64,000 bases of DNA from Isotricha intestinalis (taxonomy: Eukaryota > Ciliophora > Litostomatea > Vestibuliferida > Isotrichidae): assembly GCA_023807065.1 (NCBI GenBank), contig JAJJLU010000003.1, positions 24,631 to 88,630 of the forward strand, read 5' to 3'. The position numbers were made by a program, and so were the translations under genes. Positions 60,808 to 64,000 of the stretch are shown in pieces (position 1 is the first letter of the stretch; each line of letters opens with the position of its first letter). The notes beneath the pieces were generated by a model that was not told where the DNA came from, ran no database searches, and saw only the letters and a program-made list of their open reading frames with translations.

Positions 60808-62592
60808 ATGGAAAAATCTAATTATTGTATTGGAATTGACTTAGGAACAACTTATTCTTGTGTAGGAATTTGGAGAAACAATAGAATTGAAATAATTCAA
60901 AATGAAATGGGTGAAAGAACGATTTCTTCAGTAGTTTCTTTTAACAATGATAAAATTTTAATTGGAGATCTAGCTAAAAGACAAATTATAAAGAATTATA
61001 AAAATACAATATATGATGTAAAAAGATTAATTGGAAGGAATTATAGTGATCCTATAGTTCAGGAAGATATGAAATTATGGCCATTTAAATTAGAAAAAGA
61101 TAATAAGGATAAAATATTAATATGTGTTGAATATAATAAACAAGAAAAAAAATTTTATCCAGAACAAATATCAGCAATGATATTAGAAAGATTAAAAGAA
61201 TATGCAGAAGATTATTTAAATACAAAAATAAAAGATGCAGTAATAACAGTTCCTGCATATTTTAATAATATACAAAGACAAGCAACAATAGATGCAGGAA
61301 GAATAGCAGGATTAAATGTGATTAAAATTATAAATGAACCAACAGCAGCCGCTATTGCTTATGGATTAAATGAAAAAATACAAGGTAAAAGAAATATATG
61401 TATTTTTGATTTAGGAGGAGGAACATTTGATGTTACTATTTTAGAAATTAATGATAATAAATTTAGTGTTAAAGCTACTGGAGGTGATACTCATTTAGGA
61501 GGAGAAGATTTTGATAATTTATTAGTTGAGTTTTGTATTCAAAAATTTAAGGAAGAAACAAATATTGATATATCTAATAATCAAAAAGCTAAAAGAAGAT
61601 TAAAAATAGAATGTACAAAGTTAAAGATTGAGCTATCTTTCATGCATGATGGAAACCTAGAAATTGATTCAATTGCTGAAGGGGAAGATTTAAGTTTTGA
61701 AATAACAAGAAATGATTTTAATAATATATGTGATGCTATATTTAACAAATGTATCAAAGTTTTAAAAGATACAATAAAAGATTCAGGATTATCTAAAAAT
61801 GAAATAGATAAGGTAATATTAATTGGAGGTTCATCAAGAATTCCAAAAATTGAAGAAATGATAATAGAATATTTTAATAGAAATATAATTTTGAAAACAA
61901 TAAATGTAGATGAAGCAGTTGCATGTGGTGCTTCAATTATATCTGCTTTACAAATGAAAATAGAAGATGAAACAATAAATAATATTAATTTTATTGATGT
62001 TTGTCCTTTCTCATTAGGAATAGCTTGTAAAGGAGGATTAATGTCTGTTATTATTAAAAGAAATTCAAGTATTCCAATTAAAATCAAGAAAAAATTTAAA
62101 ACTGTTGAAGATTTTCAAAATAATTTTGTAATTTCTGTTTATGAAGGTGAAAAAAAATTTGTAAAAGATAATTTAAAAATAAGTTACTTTAAATTTGAAA
62201 AAATAAGAATTGCTCCAAAAGGAGAAGTTCAAATTGAAATTACTTTTGAATTAAATTCTAATGGTATATTAAAAGTTACTGGAAAAGAAATAGGAAATGA
62301 TAATGAAAAAGTTTATGAAATTATTATGGAAAAAAGAAAAAAAGAAGAAATTCTAATTGATGGTATTAATAAAATGAATGGAATTGATTTAGAGAATATA
62401 AATGTTATATTAAAACAAAAATTAAATGATATAAAAAGAGAAGAAAATTTTTATAATAAATATAAAAATTCAATTGAAGAAAAATATAATAAAATTCATT
62501 TATGGATTAAACAAAATGATGATAAAAGAAAAGAAGATTATGAAAAAAAAATTAAAGAATTTGATGAATTTATATCAAAATTAAAAAAATAA
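60808..62592 (+). CDS. Hsp70 family chaperone, short divergent form (copy B)
   Basis: This 594-aa protein has a complete ATPase domain (about 5-385) with GIDLGTTYSCVGIW, INEPTAAAIAYGL, DLGGGTFDVTILEI and LIGGSSRIPKIEEM. The substrate-binding beta domain (about 395-510, FIDVCPFSLGIACKGGLMSVIIKRNSSIP) is followed by a short lid ending KKIKEFDEFISKLKK, with no EEVD. It is about 45 residues shorter than a normal Hsp70. Bases 60990-61521 are identical to copy A, but the rest is only family-level similar. Its start is supported by the ATG directly before the conserved N-terminus. Confidence 0.93.
   Translation: MEKSNYCIGIDLGTTYSCVGIWRNNRIEIIQNEMGERTISSVVSFNNDKILIGDLAKRQIIKNYKNTIYDVKRLIGRNYSDPIVQEDMKLWPFKLEKDNKDKILICVEYNKQEKKFYPEQISAMILERLKEYAEDYLNTKIKDAVITVPAYFNNIQRQATIDAGRIAGLNVIKIINEPTAAAIAYGLNEKIQGKRNICIFDLGGGTFDVTILEINDNKFSVKATGGDTHLGGEDFDNLLVEFCIQKFKEETNIDISNNQKAKRRLKIECTKLKIELSFMHDGNLEIDSIAEGEDLSFEITRNDFNNICDAIFNKCIKVLKDTIKDSGLSKNEIDKVILIGGSSRIPKIEEMIIEYFNRNIILKTINVDEAVACGASIISALQMKIEDETINNINFIDVCPFSLGIACKGGLMSVIIKRNSSIPIKIKKKFKTVEDFQNNFVISVYEGEKKFVKDNLKISYFKFEKIRIAPKGEVQIEITFELNSNGILKVTGKEIGNDNEKVYEIIMEKRKKEEILIDGINKMNGIDLENINVILKQKLNDIKREENFYNKYKNSIEEKYNKIHLWIKQNDDKRKEDYEKKIKEFDEFISKLKK
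60990..61521 (+). repeat. 532-bp tract identical to 57422-57953
   Basis: This is the second copy of the identical tract. The left edge is at TATA|AAAGAATTAT and the right edge at TTTA|TTAGTT, where copy A reads CTTATT. Edges fall inside codons and not at a domain border, as gene conversion would leave them. Confidence 0.95.
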
Positions 62593-62739
62593 AGTATCAT
62601 ATTAATTATTTATAATGTATAATAAATTTTTTTTCAAAATTACTTAATTTATTGTTTCAATTTGAATTTTATAATTTTTAGTATTTTTACTTTTAATGAT
62701 TTTCTTACTTTATTCTTTTTATTTTGAGAAATTTCAATA

Positions 62740-63364
62740 ACTTAAATGGATGTTCTTCAATCAAATTTTTTGTTTCATTTCATTTTTCTGCACAAATTTT
62801 TTTTTTTAAATTTTCTTTTAGTTCAAATTTTATTATAGGATCTTTATTAATATAAATTGCTTTTACTGGATCTCCCTATGTTACTGCTTCGTTTAAATTA
62901 ATTAATTTTTATATTATTTCTCTTTTAAAATAATCTTTTTTTAATTCTTGAATTTTTGGAATTTTGTTGATGATCCTCTCACAAGAATTACATTATCTAT
63001 TTTTTCTTTTGTATTTCTGATTTGTTTATCATATCATTTAATGTACTTATGCATTGATCAAAATATTCTTATAATAAATCATTAAAATCATTTCGATTTA
63101 TATTATATTCATAATTTTATTTAAAGCAGTAAAATCTATATTTATTACTAAGGGAATAGAAAGATTACTTTTTACAATTTCACATTCTATTTTTAATCTT
63201 CTTTAAAAATTTTCTTTGTTTTCTTTTATTAATACTACTGAAAATATTGATAATCATTTAAAAAATATGAGTTTATTTTAACACATTATTTTTATTACTC
63301 CTCTGCATTAATATCTTGTTCCTTAATCTAATCCTATTGCATAATATAATTCTTTTTTATCCAT
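62740..63364 (-). pseudogene. Hsp70 pseudogene on the minus strand near the chromosome end
   Basis: On the minus strand from ATG 63364 the reading is MDKKELYYAIGLD-stop-GTRY-stop-C, matching IDLGTTYSC of Hsp70 with two nonsense changes. Then, after a deletion of some 240 codons, RRLKIECEIVKSNLSI (about 63205-63160) matches RRLKIECTKLKIELSF of copy B. It continues to DNVILVRGSS (about 62998-62970) for DKVILIGGSS, and NLNEAVT-stop-GD (about 62898-62875) for NVDEAVACGA. Order and spacing are correct, so it is a decayed, internally deleted Hsp70 in opposite orientation to copy B. Confidence 0.8.
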
Positions 63365-63987
63365 TTTCAATTATTTTTCTCTTATTTATCATTTTTAATA
63401 ATATGCATTTCTTTTAATTTGTGTGTTTAATGTTCAAAAATTAATTTTATTATTTTAAATAATGATATTATAAAAAAGAAAATAGAAATTGATTTAAGAA
63501 AAAAAATATTTATGCATTACAAAGTTGAAATGATTCATAATAATTTAGGAGAGTGAATATCTCACTAATTATATCTTTTATTAAATCAATTTGATTATAC
63601 TTAAAGGAGATGGTTACATACATTCTTATATGATATTTTTTATTATATAATAAATGAGGATTTGATATATACTTTTAATGTTTCTAAACAAAATTTTTTA
63701 ATTATTAAAGAATGGTATAAAATAATTTAATATATTAAATATACAGTTAGTATTTTATGAAATAAAAAGAATAATTTATGTCCCAAATTCTGGTCATTAT
63801 ACATTCATAAAAGAAATTTATCTATATAAAAAATATTATTATGATAAATTAATTGAATAAACAAAAAATCCTTAAATCTAAAATTTGTTTTTTAATTTTT
63901 AAATTATTATTTTAAGTTATTATTATCTTATTTATTATATTTAAACAAAATAATAAATATTAAATAATTTATTGTATTATAAAAATA
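63365..63987. other. Subtelomeric AT-rich stretch with a possible ubiquitin-protease remnant
   Basis: No intact gene. Around 63782-63857 the plus strand reads PNSGHYTFIKEIYLYKKYYY and ends at TAA. N-S-G-H-Y-T is the active-site His block of ubiquitin-specific proteases. Preceding frames (for example INEDLIYTFNVSKQNFLII, about 63650) are broken by stops and frameshifts. This may be a decayed USP gene, but the similarity is short. Confidence 0.35.
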
Positions 63988-64000
63988 GGGGATTGGGGAT
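63988..64000 (+). repeat. Putative telomeric repeat GGGGATT (about two units, cut by window edge)
   Basis: The window ends GGGGATTGGGGAT directly after non-repetitive AT-rich sequence. It is the only G-rich run of this kind in the window, and the G strand points to the end, as in a right-hand telomere. The unit resembles ciliate TTGGGG with an extra A. Confidence 0.7.

Noticed and set aside
61581..62087. 168-codon minus-strand frame inside Hsp70 copy B
   Set aside because: Mirror of Hsp70 coding sequence. No independent motif.
1..64000. tRNA, rRNA, CRISPR arrays, transposases or integrated viral genes
   Set aside because: I looked for tRNA B-box sequences in the less AT-rich intergenic patches, spaced direct repeats and transposase or polymerase motifs, and found none that I could support.

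Overview
This is about 64 kb of very AT-rich (roughly 80% by eye) nuclear DNA from a unicellular eukaryote, most likely a ciliate macronuclear chromosome ending at the right edge. Reasons: the last 13 bases read GGGGATTGGGGAT with the G-rich strand running 5'->3' toward the end, as a telomere would, and close to the ciliate T2G4-type repeat. The proteins are K/N/I-rich, and several belong to families I associate with ciliates (TmcB-like PAS membrane protein, N-terminal-TM 'IGGFLSL' protein, very large surface proteins). Nearly all genes are uninterrupted, so introns are rare here. All three standard stops end genes (TAA mostly, TAG at 35455, 38367 and 39362, TGA at 43132 and 59260), so the code is the standard one and not the reassigned code of Tetrahymena or Paramecium. 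A litostome or rumen-type ciliate would fit, but this is inference.

Layout. 1-21 kb: start of a MGC.. protein running off the left edge, a small AT-hook-like protein, a 2204-aa surface protein, a casein kinase 1, a decayed DHHC palmitoyltransferase, a helical hypothetical protein, the splicing factor CWC22, then a small protein, a bacterial-looking methyltransferase and a dPGM-type phosphoglycerate mutase (these three share a TATAAA-CCCTT promoter-like element), a TBC-TLDc protein and a bacterial-type adenylosuccinate lyase. 21-41 kb: a TmcB-like PAS membrane protein, a PP2C fold that looks catalytically dead, a type I surface protein, an IQ-motif protein, a UBA+RBR ubiquitin ligase with TM segments, two multi-pass membrane proteins and a possible atypical-kinase-fold protein. 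41-53 kb: a ciliary-type coiled-coil protein, a TM protein, a membrane-anchored aspartic protease of plasmepsin V type, a Rab GTPase, a two-domain cyclic-nucleotide-binding protein, and a CxxC-repeat protein with an Asn/Gln/Gly-rich repeat tail.

53-64 kb: a subtelomeric Hsp70 cluster: an NBD-only degenerate Hsp70 (53246-54403), two full-length divergent Hsp70s (57219-59144 and 60808-62592) that share a perfectly identical 532-bp tract inside otherwise diverged genes, and two Hsp70 pseudogenes (60093-60480 plus strand; about 62740-63364 minus strand). A fragment resembling a ubiquitin protease follows, then the putative telomere. This gene-conversion and decay pattern next to a chromosome end is the most interesting feature of the window.

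Functionally this is a typical mixed eukaryotic gene set (signalling, ubiquitin, chaperone, membrane traffic, splicing, purine and glycolytic enzymes) with no operon logic. Candidate bacterial-origin genes are the methyltransferase, possibly adenylosuccinate lyase and phosphoglycerate mutase.
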